A DNA stretch of 64,000 bases from Zantedeschia hybrid cultivar (lineage: Eukaryota; Streptophyta; Magnoliopsida; Alismatales; Araceae): the NCBI GenBank assembly GCA_030544215.1, contig JARZZO010000014.1, positions 34,935,734-34,999,733 of the forward strand, given 5' to 3'. Numbering within the stretch: the first letter of the stretch is position 1; every line of letters begins with the position of its first letter. Below, piece after piece: positions 1-11,446 of this stretch. The notes below the pieces were generated by a model. That model saw only the letters and a program-made list of their open reading frames with translations. It made no database searches and was not told the origin of the DNA. The position numbers and the translations under genes were made by a program.

Positions 1-1
1 A

Positions 2-433
2 GGGTATAATCAAATTAGATTGACAGAAGATGATCGTGAGAAAACGTCATTTACTATACCCTGGGGAACATACTGTTATGTAGTCATACCGTTTGTGTTG
101 AAGAATGCTGGAGCCACCTATCAAAGGACAATGATGGCTATATTCCATGACATGATGTATATAGATTTGGAGGTGTATGTGGATGACCTTATGGTTAAGT
201 ATAAGACTAGAGCTAGGCATGCTGATGTTCTGGCTAAGGTTTTGGAGAGATCAAGGGGGTACCAGTTAAAAATAAATATGAAGAAATGTGTGTTTGGTGT
301 CTTGTCAGGAAAGTTGTTAGGATTTATCGTTAGTAAACGGGGTATTGAGATCGATCCCAACAAGGCCAAAGCCATTATCGAAATGCCACCTCTCAGGAAT
401 TTAAAGGAATTGAGAGGATTAATCGGGATGTAG
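2..433 (+). pseudogene. Tat-lineage Ty3/gypsy reverse transcriptase, 5'-truncated by the window edge (Tat-1)
   Basis: The frame is open from base 2 and encodes the palm part of a Ty3/gypsy reverse transcriptase, which copies element RNA into DNA in the virus-like particle. Visible landmarks are the strand leading to FTIP-GTY, the GATYQR block, and the catalytic YVDDL at about residue 58 of the stretch, followed by the VFGV-GKLLGF-VS-RGIE block typical of gypsy RT. The frame ends in TAG at 431-433, exactly where the thumb and the ordinary RNase H should follow. Those domains are missing, and the same frame resumes directly in an archaeal-type RNase H. That second RNase H is diagnostic for the Tat lineage. 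The copy cannot make a working polymerase. Element type is certain; lineage is very likely. Confidence 0.9.
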
Positions 434-1039
434 ATTCTGCATTTTGACGGAGCTCTGAACTCTCATGGTAAGGGTATCCGCATTGTTCTCCTATCACCTG
501 AAGGTGTCATCATTCCCCAGGCCTTTCAGCTTGCTTTTCACGTTACGAACAACATAGCTGAATATGAGGCTCTTCTTGCTGGCCTTGAGGCTACTCATCT
601 TCATGGTGCCACCAAGCTGCGTATTGTAGGTGATTGTCAGTTAATTCTTCGCCAAGTGCTTACCAAGTACCGTACCCTTGATCCCAAACTTAAGCCATAT
701 CAAGAACTCACCTCTGCTTATGCCAAGCTTTTCACTAAGCTGATCTTTGTCCATGTTCCTCGAAATCAGAACATTTTAACTGACGCTCTAGCTTCTCTCG
801 CATCGTCCCTGAATTTCCCAATCAGCAAACACTCTGAATCAAGGCGTCTCTCTCCTGCTATAGAGGACCTGTCCTTTCTTAGGATTAAGGAGAAATTGCT
901 GAAGAAGGTTAGAGATGGAGACATTGTGGAGAAGAGAGAAATCATGCTTCTAGAACTGCAAGAAGAGATGGAAGATGAAGAGAAACCATGGTACTATGAA
1001 ATTGCAAAATATTGTGAAGATCAGAGTTACCCTGAATAA
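434..1039 (+). pseudogene. Archaeal-type RNase H (aRNH) and linker of the Tat-1 pol
   Basis: In the same frame as the upstream RT, separated only by the TAG at 431-433. The start reads HFDGA (first catalytic Asp). It is followed by NNIAEYEALLAGL (Glu), IVGDCQLI (Asp) and ILTDALASLAS (last Asp), which together are the four acidic positions of the plant aRNH domain. This domain would degrade the RNA strand of the RNA/DNA hybrid. In Tat elements it lies between the normal RNase H and the integrase. A charged linker follows and ends at TAA 1037-1039. The abrupt join to RT shows an internal deletion of the RT thumb, connection and first RNase H. Confidence 0.85.
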
Positions 1040-1369
1040 GCCACTACTGAGGAGAAAAGGGCTATCAGGAGAATTGCTCAAAGATATACCCTAGTTGGAG
1101 GGGAGTTGTATAGACGTGGATTTGACGGTGTTCTTCTAAGATGCTTAGATGAAGATGAGCTTTGGAAGATCATGGAAGGAGCTCACGCTGGAGTTTGTGG
1201 TGGCCATGTTAATGGACAAATGCTATCAAAGAAAATCCTTAGACAAGGATATTACTGGCCGACCATGGAAGAAGATTGTGTAGGGTATGTCCGTAGGTGT
1301 GCTAAGTGTCAACTTCATGCTGACAAATGCTATCAAAGAAAATCCTTAGACAAGGATATTATTGGCTGA
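1040..1369 (+). pseudogene. Integrase N-terminal zinc-finger region of Tat-1
   Basis: Still in the frame of the preceding aRNH, after a TAA. It encodes the integrase HHCC zinc-binding domain: a His in GAHAG and another in CGGH, the conserved ILRQGYYWPTM helix, and the Cys pair in RRCAKCQ. The domain helps multimerise integrase and bind LTR ends. The reading frame is broken because the segment from 1221 is duplicated in tandem with a period that is not a multiple of three, so the catalytic core that follows lies in another frame. Confidence 0.85.
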
Positions 1370-1434
1370 CCATGGAAAAAGATTGTGTAGGGTATGTCTG
1401 TAGGTGTGCTAAGTGTCAACTTCATGCTGACAAA
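1221..1434 (+). repeat. Tandem duplication, two 107-bp units, within the integrase zinc finger
   Basis: Unit 1 is 1221-1327 and unit 2 is 1328-1434. Both begin TGCTATCAAAGAAAATCC and end CTTCATGCTGACAAA, with a handful of substitutions between them. The period of 107 shifts the reading frame between the zinc finger and the catalytic core. Confidence 0.95.
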
Positions 1435-1439
1435 ATTCA

Positions 1440-2356
1440 TTCTCCCGCATCTTCACTCCATCCTCTGTCCTCCCCATGACTTTTCTCCATGTGGGCATTC
1501 GACATCATTGGTCCTTTTGGTGATCCCAACTCCTCGATCAAGCAAAAATTCTTCATACTCACGACGACGGAGTACTTTACCAAATGGGCAGAAGCCGAAG
1601 CTTTTACGAAGATCAAAGTATCAACAGTTTGCAAGTTCATCATGAGGAATATTATCACCATATTTGGGATTCCAAGCACCATCGTCACCGACAATGGACC
1701 ACAGTTCATGTCACAAGAGCTGAAGGACCACTACAACAGGTATAAAATTGCATTGCATCATTCGTCCCCATATTATCCGCAAGGCAATGGCCAAGCAGAA
1801 GCGATAAATAAAACCTTGATCAAAATCATAAAGAAGACATGTAAGTCTAACAAAATATGCAGACTGGCCAGAAAAGCTTGTTGAGGCTCTATGGGTCTAC
1901 ATAACTTCAATCCGCACTCCCACTGGGTAGACCCCACACTCATTACTATTCAGAATGTTGGCGGTAGTTCCATATGAAGTCCTCATCCCATCATTAAGAG
2001 TACAATTGAACAAGGAATTTTCCATTGATGAACAACGTTTTGCACTCCTTGCTTAATTAGAATTCTTAGATGAGAAGAGATGGTCAGCTGCTAATCATGC
2101 ACGAGTTTATTAAAATAGACTTTCACGTTTCTACCAAGAGAAGGTTATTGAATGAAAATTCAAAGTCGGTGAAATAGTAGTCAAAAGGATTTTTGTAAAA
2201 CCTGGTGGTCCACGTTCTAAACTCTAGCCTAATTGGGAAGGCCCATATGTTGTAAAAGATGCTTATCCTGGTAATGCCTACAGATTAGTTAATGCAGAAG
2301 GTCAAGAGTTAACTCATCCCTGGAATGGTCTGTATTTTAAGAAATACTACCCTTAG
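1440..2356 (+). pseudogene. Integrase catalytic core and C-terminal domain of Tat-1
   Basis: Core landmarks are AFDIIGPFG (first Asp), IVTDNGPQF (second Asp) and GNGQAEAINKT (Glu), the DDE triad that joins element DNA to the target. This core runs in one frame from about 1489 to 1884. A frameshift near 1880 moves the rest into another frame, where ALW-Y-TS-RTPTG, the KVGE-VVKR block and a C-terminus ending in GLYFKKYYP can still be read through several stops. The stop at 2354-2356 marks the end of pol. The ending resembles the one at 47684, supporting common ancestry with Tat-2. Confidence 0.88.
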
Positions 2357-3714
2357 ATTATGTGTGTCGACTAGTATGGTGCAAAGACCAGTAGAGTTAG
2401 AAAATTTGAAATCCTAAATTCCCTTGTTAGACTTTGATAGTCTAATTTAGGTGCATTATACACACACAAACACGCTTTGTTCTTGAGTAATAAGAGATGT
2501 GAAGTTCGAAGAACGCTGATAGCCTGACTAAGAGTGTAAAGTATAACCCGTTCTTGTTTTCTTTCCCTTTTATTATCGGCTCGCGATATTGGAACAAGGC
2601 TCAAGATAGACTACTGAAAATACCCGCCGTCTCAGTAGAAGGCCGTCATAAAAAAAAAGGAAAAAAATAAAAGATCCGCCCCACATAAAAAAATCAAAAG
2701 GCAAAGCCGAATCAAATACAAAAGGCCACAAACGTCAAGTCAAAAGGCTAAATATCCAAATGAAAGGGAGTGCATGGTCAAAAATATTCCACAAAGTGAA
2801 AATGACCGAACCCCAATGAACAATAGGGTAAAGGATGTACATCTTCCTGGGTCTCCGGAACCCTCTCGTGAGCTTTCTAGACCATTTCTTCCCTTCTCCC
2901 TAAGGGGCATACTCCAAGCTTAAGGAATGGCCTAAGCTAACTAAGGGTCGGACCATCAAATGGGATCATGAACATAAGCACGATACAAGCACGATGAACT
3001 TAGATTAGGTTATTAAAGAATAATTAGGGAATTAAGATAACGAATAAGTAAGCTCTTTTGATCCATGTACCATGCTGGTCTTTAGGTTAAATGAATATTT
3101 CAAAACAAAAAAAATGGATATTTGAAAACCACAAAAAAAAATAGATATTTCAAAACCACAAAAAATGAACATTTCAAAAATAAAATAAAATGAATATTTC
3201 ATAACAAAAAAAATGAATATTTCAAAACCACAAAAAAGTAAAAAAATGGATATTTCAAAAGTACAAAAAAATGGATATTTGAATATGTTAGAATTTCAAT
3301 TAGCGTCCACTTGTCACATCATGTGTGCTGCATCTTTATTTCCAGTTAGCATTTGTATGCTTGCATGTTGCCTTATTAATCAATGTCTTTAATTATTCAC
3401 TTTTTATTCGCCTTCATTGAATAAAGGCTTTGCCCTTTGACCCTTCTATCAAGGACATGATCAAGTAGCCGGTTACTTAACCGGGCAAGGGGCTAAGCCA
3501 GAACAGAATTTAACTTGTTTGTTTAAGTCATGTGCAGGGCAAAGATGGAAAATAGAAAAGAGACAGTCAAAGTACAAAAGAGTTTTCATTCATGTCAAAA
3601 GGTTTTGTACATGTGTAGAAGGATAAAAAAGAAGAAGTCCATCATCAGGACTCAAAAGAAAAGGTACATCATTGGTGTCCACGACATCATCAGCAGCACC
3701 AACATCAGCTCTCA
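2357..3714 (+). other. Non-coding region downstream of Tat-1 pol
   Basis: No coding potential seen. The stretch is A-rich on + and contains a degenerate repeat at 3105-3290. The part around 3430-3540 (CCCTTTGACCCTTCTATCAA and the following GGGCAAGGGGC) resembles 49169-49240 downstream of the Tat-2 pol remnant, so it is probably the retroelement 3' non-coding region rather than host DNA. Confidence 0.6.
3105..3290 (+). repeat. Degenerate short tandem repeat, ATGGATATTTCAAAA-type
   Basis: About seven imperfect units of roughly 22-28 bp, each with ATG-ATATTT-AAAA followed by an A-rich spacer often containing CCAC. Array units differ in A-run length. It lies in the 3' non-coding region of Tat-1. 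Confidence 0.8.
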
Positions 3715-6700
3715 GGGTTGACTCTCGCCAGCTCCCTCGTTGAATTGGCTCTGAGCCTCATCTTGCCCATCGGGAGCTCTAGAAGGTGGCGGTGGTGGGC
3801 CCATCATGCTTGGACCGGCTTGGCCCGAGGATATGGCGACGTTGGCGGTGAAAGCGTGCTCGTATCCTCTCTCCTGGGCTTGCTGGCGAGTGCGTCGATG
3901 ACGCTCCTCCACATTGCGTCGCTTATGCTCAACTACTCCACGCTGAACTCGGAGAGAGGTTACTTCTGCATCAATCCTCCGCCGCTCCTCACACTCACAA
4001 TCCCGCTCCTCCAGATGTGACTGAAGGCGTGAAAGCTCTCGAGGAAGATTGCCCATGGAAAGTCGAGCCAGCTGCGCCTCCAAGTCCGGGACCTGAGCAG
4101 CGTCTGCCTGTGCCTGGGTTGCTGCAACTTGAGTTTGCTCAAGCTCCACTTCAGCCCTCTGAAGAGCTTCCTAAAGCTCGGCAACCTGCAAGAGAAGGCG
4201 TTGTCAGTTCAAGATAATCAGGAAATCAAGACCAAATTCAAGAATTCTCAAGGTTGAAGACTCACTCGGGCGGCACGGTCTTCCTCAGCCAGAGAGGCCC
4301 GGTGGATGGCACGAGCTAGCTGCTCCTGGAGGTCGGCAAGGGCAGCGTCATGTGAAGCACCAGAGGATGAGGCTTCGCCTATGTATGAGGGAGGCTGGGT
4401 TGTATGAGTGTAGGAGGCACGCTGTAATCATGAGAATCATTGTCAGTGGCTAAGTGACAAAACAATTTAATTAATAAAAATGAATTCATTCATACATTAT
4501 ATAGTTTATTCATACATACTAGATCGTGGAGTTCCTTCTGAACTTGCTATAGCTGGGTATTCGCGTCCTGGAGGCGAGCCCGGAGGGTGATGATCGTGGC
4601 ATCCCATGCATCCTGCATATTCATACATGTTATTCATTCATTCACAAATATAAGAAAGATAATAATAAAATAAAAGAAGCATGAAAGCATACTTACATCC
4701 AAAGGACGAAGCTGCTATAGATGGGCGGCGTAATATACCCGGTATTGCTGGAGGTAGGCATTGCTACTCTCCGCCCGGGACTCGGCTGGTACTCCTTGTC
4801 TCTCCCATTCAGTATGCTGCTCGGGGAACTTGGCTCGCCAGTCGGTGTGAGCCTGCTTGCCCCTCATCGTCCACCCGATCCCTTCTGGGATCTCCTCCTC
4901 CACCCACTCTTGATGAAGGCCAAGTGTCCTCATCGCTAGCCGTAGATGAAGCAGTTCGATCTTGTTGATGCAATGGACCTAGACCTGGCATCCATATCGC
5001 GCTCTGCCCTCCTCCACCCAGGGCTGGCCGGCCTCTCCCATGCCCAAGTAAGGGCGCCAAATCACCTGCATGCATTTAAGTTAGTTGCATTTATTCATTG
5101 CATTTAATTAACATAAACAATTGCATTTAAATAATAATAAAACTTACCAAAAGTTCTGGATAATCAAGGAATTGATGGCGGAGGGCCGTCAACTGGTGAT
5201 GTTGGGGAGCCGTGTCCACAACTGGCTGCCACCTGCGAGCCAGTGGGACGACGTTTGGTCGAATGGGCTTCACCCGGCCGAAGGGAAAGTAATAGTAACT
5301 CCAAATATGCATAAACGAACATATAGGTTAGAACTCATCACGATCATACATTTTGCATAAAGATTAATAAAATAAATTAAAGAAGTACTTGAAGAAACGA
5401 CGCGAAGCCGCTGACAGAGTCTCACGGTTTGACGTGACCGCGGACAGGTCGGTGAAGAGGTGGGCCAGTAGGCCGCACCCCAGGCATAATTGCCCAGCCT
5501 CTCGAGGTCCCTGAGCAACCACATGAACCGGCAATGGATCTGGTCGCCCTTCGTGACAAAGAGCAACCGCCCGAAGAAGAACACAAGGAAAAGTCTAAGC
5601 TGTCTATCTACAATCTCTGTCATGGTCTCGTCCCAGCAGTACTGTCCAGACGTTGACCTAGCTAACCTATCTACAAAAGTCTCTCTCGACTCACCCATCC
5701 TCTGCCTAGGATCTGTAGACATGCTAATTTTGACCCCATATTGAGTAAATTTCATGTCATAATTATAATGCCCCAAAAGAGTATGATGTTTAATCATTAA
5801 TTAATTTTTTATTAATTTTTTTTGAAATTAGTTGATTAGCGTCGTCCAAGCCCGATGCTATTTAGATTCTTAGCATAAATCAGTTCGGAATTAAATTCCT
5901 AAATTCAGATAGATTTAATTGAATAGCGTTGCCCATTGGAGACGCCATTTAGGTCCTAATCCGTCTGGGTTTTCGATTTTTAATTCGAATTAATTTCCTA
6001 ATTATCTAAAGCACGTCGCCCTTAAGAGACGTGATTTAGGTTTCCTAATGTATTTCGCTTTCCTTTTCGGATTTTGTTTATATTTTGGCCATTTTAATTA
6101 ACCAAATCGCGTCTTGGTTGGGCGACGCGATTTGAGAGTTTCGTGATAAACATAATTTGGTTGAGATAATCTGGTTTCCGTAGTTGGGAAGGTTGCAAAC
6201 TCCTCTATGCTCATCCAAGATAAGTCCGACTGCGGGAGAGAGTCCTTTTGAAGCCCAAAACAACCCTAAATCACTCTCTATATATATAACATCCCTTAGA
6301 CCTTTTTAGAAAGTTGACCATTGGTGATTTTGAAGCTCAAAGCAAGGTGTTTTGAGGCTCTAAAGGAGAAAAACGTGGATAGCAAGAGAAGCTTCATCCA
6401 AGGCTTCTTCTTCTTCATCCTCTTCATGTTTTGAAGCTTTTGAAGATCAAGGCAATGGAGGAGCCAATCAACCATCTTCTTTCACTACTTTCTTTCTAGT
6501 TATTTCATAGATTCATCATTGTTTTCCATAGTTCATCATCATCATCACTTCATATTCACACACACACCCATCATTCTTTTCCAAACCTATATGTATATTA
6601 GGGATTTAAAGAACAACAATCAAGTAAGTAGATTAGTTTAGTTGCATGTTTGAATTTCTTATTAGAATAGATACTACCCTACTTCAGTTCTAATAAGAAT

Positions 6701-7858
6701 TTCTATTTTGTTTAATCTTCCTTGCAAGGTACATTCAAGAAGAAAGAAAGAGATTCAAAAGAACAACTATATATAAAAAAAAAAGCAATAACATATTGAT
6801 AAAATGGCTCTTTTTCTTTGGCCGGCCAAAGAGAGGGAATCAAGGACTCGATCTCGCAATTTTTAAAAGGTAAGCGATCAACCTTTCTTTTAAAACTTAA
6901 CAGTTTTTGGCGATCATGTTTTCTTTAGTTTTAATAATTTTACTATTCATATGAACAACATGAAATTCTGAAAATCACACACATGATTTGAGCACCCACA
7001 GGATCTACCAAACCCAGGTTGTCCTCTACATCTACTATATGTGAGGTCCTAGACTCCCTACCAGGCTGTCCTAAGACCTCCAATCCTCAAAGCTCCTCTG
7101 TCATCCCCCTATAGTCGACGTGAATGATCCCGCTTACGGCCCGACCCTCCACTCTCAAGCCAGTAATCTTGGCTACATCCTCTAAATTGGAGACCATATG
7201 TCCCCAAGGCATTAGAAATGCCCGACTCTCTGGGTCCCACCTCTCCCGTAGGACCTGTAGCAGCACCAGATCGAGCCAGAATGGCTCGATATCTAGAATC
7301 TCTCCGAATCCCATCCAACGCAGTCGCGCCTTCTGGAAGTCCAGCAACCCTCGATATGCTGCAATGACCAGGTCCCAAGAAATCTTGGCCCTCATCGTAC
7401 GTTGCAATTGTCCATAGAAAATGTCAGATAAACTATTTAAAAGGCAATTAAAATCAAATTTTCAATTTAATATGGGCCAAAAATCACTCTGTTTGAATGA
7501 TGTTGGCCGTGGTCGACGCCTTTTGAAAGGCGTCACTTGGTCTCGACGCCATTCGGGATGGGTCCGTGGACCCGTGGCCGTCCCTCTTTTCGGTCTCCCG
7601 TCCTCCCAAACGCTATAAAAATGAAAATTTTGGACTCACTATGGGGGGCCCCGCCTCTTCGGCTTGTGTCGATGTCGGTGGTGCTGCTAATGGAGGCTCC
7701 TCTGCCTCTATAAATTCTTTGGCCGCGGCGAGGATGGCCACATCCGCTAGGATTTCCTCTTGGGTGGGGAGAGGAGCGTCCTCATCACCCTCTAGCTCGG
7801 GCACGACAAGAATTCATTAGCGTTTCCCGCCTGAACCGCTTGGACCGCCGCGCTCCAT
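3715..7858 (-). pseudogene. Plant mobile domain (PMD) pseudogene A, intron-containing, split by a solo LTR
   Basis: PMD (aminotransferase-like) proteins of unknown biochemical role occur as host genes and inside transposons. The likely start is ATG at 7858; exon 1 runs to 7640 before a GTGAGT donor. The PMD core then reads PFWLDLVLLQVLRERWDPES and LEDVAKITGLRV (7410-7087), continues across the solo LTR without losing frame, and contains LRLFLVFFFGRLLF and LGNYAWGAA (about 5620-5480). Further exons read PLARRWQPV (5310-5150), VIWRPYL and LGLHQEW (5067-4697, GTAAGT donor), then coiled-coil segments (4617-4530, 4431-4265) and a Pro/Gln-rich tail ending at 3715. Lesions include TAA-TGA in exon 1, TGA near 7086, a one-base frameshift near 5480 and TAG near 4986, 4550 and 4170. 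The function cannot be deduced; the family assignment is firm. Confidence 0.8.
5714..7000 (+). mobile_element. Solo LTR (Tat-like family), 1287 bp, with 5-bp target duplication
   Basis: Starts TGTAGACATG and ends GAGCACCCACA, that is TG...CA. It is flanked by a perfect GGATC duplication (5709-5713 and 7001-7005). Removing the LTR and one duplication restores the PMD reading frame across the junction, which proves insertion into an existing coding exon. A TATA-like TATATATATAA lies at about 6279-6289. Four GCGTCG-type hairpins occupy the first third (5839-5858, 5926-5945, 6012-6032, 6108-6129). A shorter relative lies at 11447-12244. No internal element sequence remains, as expected after recombination between two LTRs. 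Confidence 0.9.
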
Positions 7859-8632
7859 GGTAAGTGTGAGAGAAAGAAAGGGAGGGAGCTTGTGAGAGTA
7901 GGAGGGAATCGAGAGAGGATTCATAGGAGTGAGAGGGTTGATGGAAGAGAGAGAGGAGGTCGCCGAAGACGGAGAAGACCGCCGAGGGTGGCCGGAAGCT
8001 AGGTCGATGGTGAAGCGCTGCCGTTCGTCGTAGAGGAAGAAGGAGAGAAGAGAAGGAAGAGAGATAGCCAAATGAGAGAGGAGGAAGGGGCTCGGTTCGC
8101 GCAACACAATAAAATGGTTAAATGGCATCGACTCAGGGCGACGCGATTTAGTGACGCACAAGCTGAGGCAGGCAGTTGGAATTTTGAAATTGAGAGAAAA
8201 GCGTCGCCCATGGATGACGCGTTTTAGATTTTACCGCCTTTCACAGTTAGAGCCATACCACGGAGTCTGGATAAAATCAAAGAAAATATGGAGAAAATCA
8301 GAGAATAGCGTCGACCATGGGCAATGTGATTCAGGGAATTTAATGCTCAGAAATATCTCAAAAATAGGAGAGAGAAGTGATTAGCGTCGCCCATGGTCGA
8401 CGTGATTGAGACTCTTTTAAGGAATAAGTCTTGATTTTCGAAAATTGAATTTGATTGAAAGGCGTCTCTCTAAGTCGACGCTATTTGCATTAATGAGTCC
8501 AAAACTTGGAATTTTGAGGAAAATGAATCGTTTTGCTTAAGGAAAAATTCTAGAAAATGACACAAATATTAAGGAAAGATCTTTATTGCAATAAGGAATG
8601 ACATTTTATTGAAAATAAATGAAAAAAATACA
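7859..8632. other. Non-coding spacer between the two PMD pseudogenes, rich in GCGTCG hairpins
   Basis: This lies upstream of PMD-A and downstream of PMD-B (both on -). No ORF of interest. 7860-8090 is a GA-rich block that would be a CT-rich leader of PMD-A. Five hairpin units of the GCGTCG...CGACGC type lie at 8125-8144, 8201-8220, 8308-8327, 8384-8403 and 8462-8481, spaced roughly 75-105 bp apart. Confidence 0.7.
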
Positions 8633-10088
8633 TCAAACTTTGGGTAGAAGTTGAGAGATTTCAGGTCGGATTTTTTGAAGCTCTTTAACATAAGTTTTCC
8701 ATAGCTCTCGATTTGTTTCATGAGGAAGTTTAACACAACGGGCGAAACCAATGTTCCACAAGGTTGCAATAAGCTCTGTCGTGTCGAAGTCTTCAGCAGT
8801 TCCCAAAGCCCGCTTTTTGATTGGATATTTCTAAAAATTCGTAGTGAGGCATACCAAGTTGAGGATGACAACGACGAGGATTGTACAAGACGAACTTGAT
8901 CGCCCAAATCAGTCGAAGCTCCGTGCTAAAGCGGCGTACCTGTACCGCCTTTTCCCTAAGAGCGAGTGGTGTAGATTCGAAGCCAGTCTTCAGCATGGTC
9001 TTGAAGTAAGCTTGCCAGTCTGCTCGAGTCTTGAGGTTGGGCGCCTGATTGGTCATATTGTTGTTGAATTTCACGATGTTGGCGATGTGAAAGATAGGAC
9101 TGCGTTGATACATCTGAGATAGCTTGGGAACCTCTTCTTCATTATGGTTGAACTTGAAGTGCAGATCAATCCATAGGGCTAAGAGTAGCATGCTACCATA
9201 GGGAGGTTGACTTGTATAGGCCGTTGAAAGCCCACTATAGAGATAGGCTAGGACAGCTGTGCTTATTTGCTTTCCCTGGAATATCCTGCAAATCACGTTG
9301 AGTTGATCTTCATGTAATAAATTGTCCTAGGCAGGGAATAGTATAGCTCCAGCCAGACATGCAGTGAACGCGATCAACACGGCCTCTGTATCTTCTTCCT
9401 TGCCTTCTTCCATCTTCTTCAAAGTCCATTCTTCAAGCTTCGCAAGATTAATCTCCTTCTGAATAAGAATACTCTAGATTTCTTTCGGACTATCCATGAT
9501 CTTTTCTAAGAATTGATGACAAGTGACCTTTTCTCTCATCAATAGCATATCTATTACGTCAGGTTCATCATTGTTAGCTTTGAGCCTTGGAAGTCCCAAT
9601 AGGAGTTCAACTTCTTCCAATAGAATGGTAGCTTTGAAGGAAGTGAAGAGGAAAGTATGGATTTAAAGATGCCACAAGTCAATCAATGCATCCATTGCAG
9701 CCCAATCCATAAGCGCGCTCTTGTAATGTTTTGCATAGATAACTAAGCCTTGGATATGCCAATTGGAGATATATGACTGCATGGAGAGGTTGATTTTCCC
9801 TATCAACTTGGAAATCCATGGAAAATAAGAAAACCTTCTCGACCAGGGAAGAAAGGATATCCCTTGAAAAAAAAGAATTGACATAGTTCTATCATATTGA
9901 AAAGAATTTGGAGCATGGAGAATTTATGTAGAAGAATAAAGAAAGAAGGAAATTGAATGGGGAAATGGGGAGTAGCTTACTTGTAAGTTAGGATCTCGTC
10001 CACGTAGATGGCCTTCTACGCTAGAAAGCCTCTCGATCATCTTCCTTGCCCTTTTATTTGATGTGGAATCCTTTGCAAAACTCGCCAT
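8633..10088 (-). pseudogene. Plant mobile domain pseudogene B
   Basis: Exon 1 is 10088-9981: it starts at ATG and encodes 36 residues (MASFAKDSTSNKRARK...), followed by a GTAAGC donor. Exon 2 begins near 9862 after a T-rich tract ending in CAAG. It reads ISFLPWSRRFSYFPW, then WAAMDALIDLWHL, a stop, then THTF-like and ILLEEVELLLGLPRL, the hallmark start of the PMD fold. It continues through ISTAVLAYLYSGL and a Tyr/Trp-rich region. The last part, with an IATLWNIGFARCVKLPHETN block and stop at 8633-8635, is in a shifted frame. At least three in-frame stops (near 9666, 9472 and 9330) and one frameshift make it a pseudogene. It is a different PMD subtype from copy A, with no coiled-coil tail. Function unknown. 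Confidence 0.78.
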
Positions 10089-11446
10089 CTTCCTTGATTG
10101 CTTAATCTCCTTCTTGTTCTTCCCCTCTTTTTCTTTCTTTCCCTTGAGCTTTGAAGAGAATTCTCTGACTTTCCTTCTTGATTGCTTGATGTGTTAGTTT
10201 GATTTAAGAAGATGAGGTTTTATAGAGGACATATGCGTGTTGGGGAAAGTTCTTTCTGAGTTGGAAGAGGGAGTTTAAGGGAGGAAAGTGGAGTCCGGAT
10301 TGGAGTCAGAACAGTCGTGTTTCGGTAAATTAAATGGCGTTTGGACGGGGCGACGTCATTTAAATGACATCGACTCAGACCGACGCCTTTTAGGAGTTTC
10401 TGACATTTTTCCGAAATTACATATTATCTACTATTTGTTTATGCTTATCTCTTTGCATGAGGTTACTAACAAATTTTGAGTGCAGGAAAATTCAAAGAAA
10501 AGAAAAATGAAGCTGAAATTTCAAATAACGTCCTACTGTGGAAGTTTCACTGAGTCCCTTCCGTGACTAGAAAAACGGTTATCTTTATCACCTCTTATTC
10601 CCTTATGTATTTGATGTGCATTATCATTACTATATGATAAATATTTATTAGAGTATATCAAGGACCTTATGGTTTTGATGAAACTAGAATTTGAGTTCCT
10701 CTCTATCAAAAATAGTGATAAATCCAGATGATTCTTAATCGCACGGATAGGCCGTTAGATTGTTAATTGATGGGGACTATGATTCTGCTTTTGTGAAACG
10801 GTGCGTGGACAAACGAGCTTTGGCTTAATATTGAATAGCAAGACTAGTGTCTTCACTCATTAATGACAGTTTAGCAATATTATCCTTGATTAATTTATAT
10901 TTTTATTTTCTTTAATTTTTCTTTTAGCCCAGTATGCAACATGTAGGACTTTGAAAACATTGTGGTAAAAATTAATTAATGATTAGATTTCAGACCATTG
11001 ATCAAACTAAATCCCAACGTGATATGAAATATTCCACTCCGAATTGAGTATCTTAATAATCTTTGAGGTAGTCTTGAAGATATCCATGGAATTCTTTTCT
11101 TGCTTAGATTCTTTATCTTAATTTTTTTTTTTTCCTTTTAAGATCCATCATTATTGTAGCATATCCACATTGGTTGGTAATCGCTCTCCATGATGAAACC
11201 TATAAGGTTTGTGACCTAGGGTACTTACCCTCGCAGAGATTGATCGTCCTTATTTTATTTCCTTTGTCTATCTCATCCAAACAAGATTGATTCTATTGAT
11301 CTCTTTGAGTTGCTTTACTGATCATTATGAGAAAGATTCTTATCATATGATGTTGAGAGTGTGTCTCATCACATCTTGGAATCACCTTTTCAGTTCATTC
11401 CATTCTATTTCACTCCCTTGCAAAGTCAATGCCAAAGTGGGGTAGC
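10089..11446. other. Non-coding region ending in a polypurine tract
   Basis: Immediately upstream of PMD-B it holds two adjacent hairpins (10336-10357 and 10366-10387) of the GCGTCG type. The rest is AT-rich without ORFs. The end, AAAGTGGGGTAGC at 11434-11446, is purine-rich and directly abuts the TG of the LTR at 11447. This is what the 3' polypurine tract (plus-strand primer) of an LTR element looks like. It implies that sequence to the left is internal to the element owning that LTR. Confidence 0.55.
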
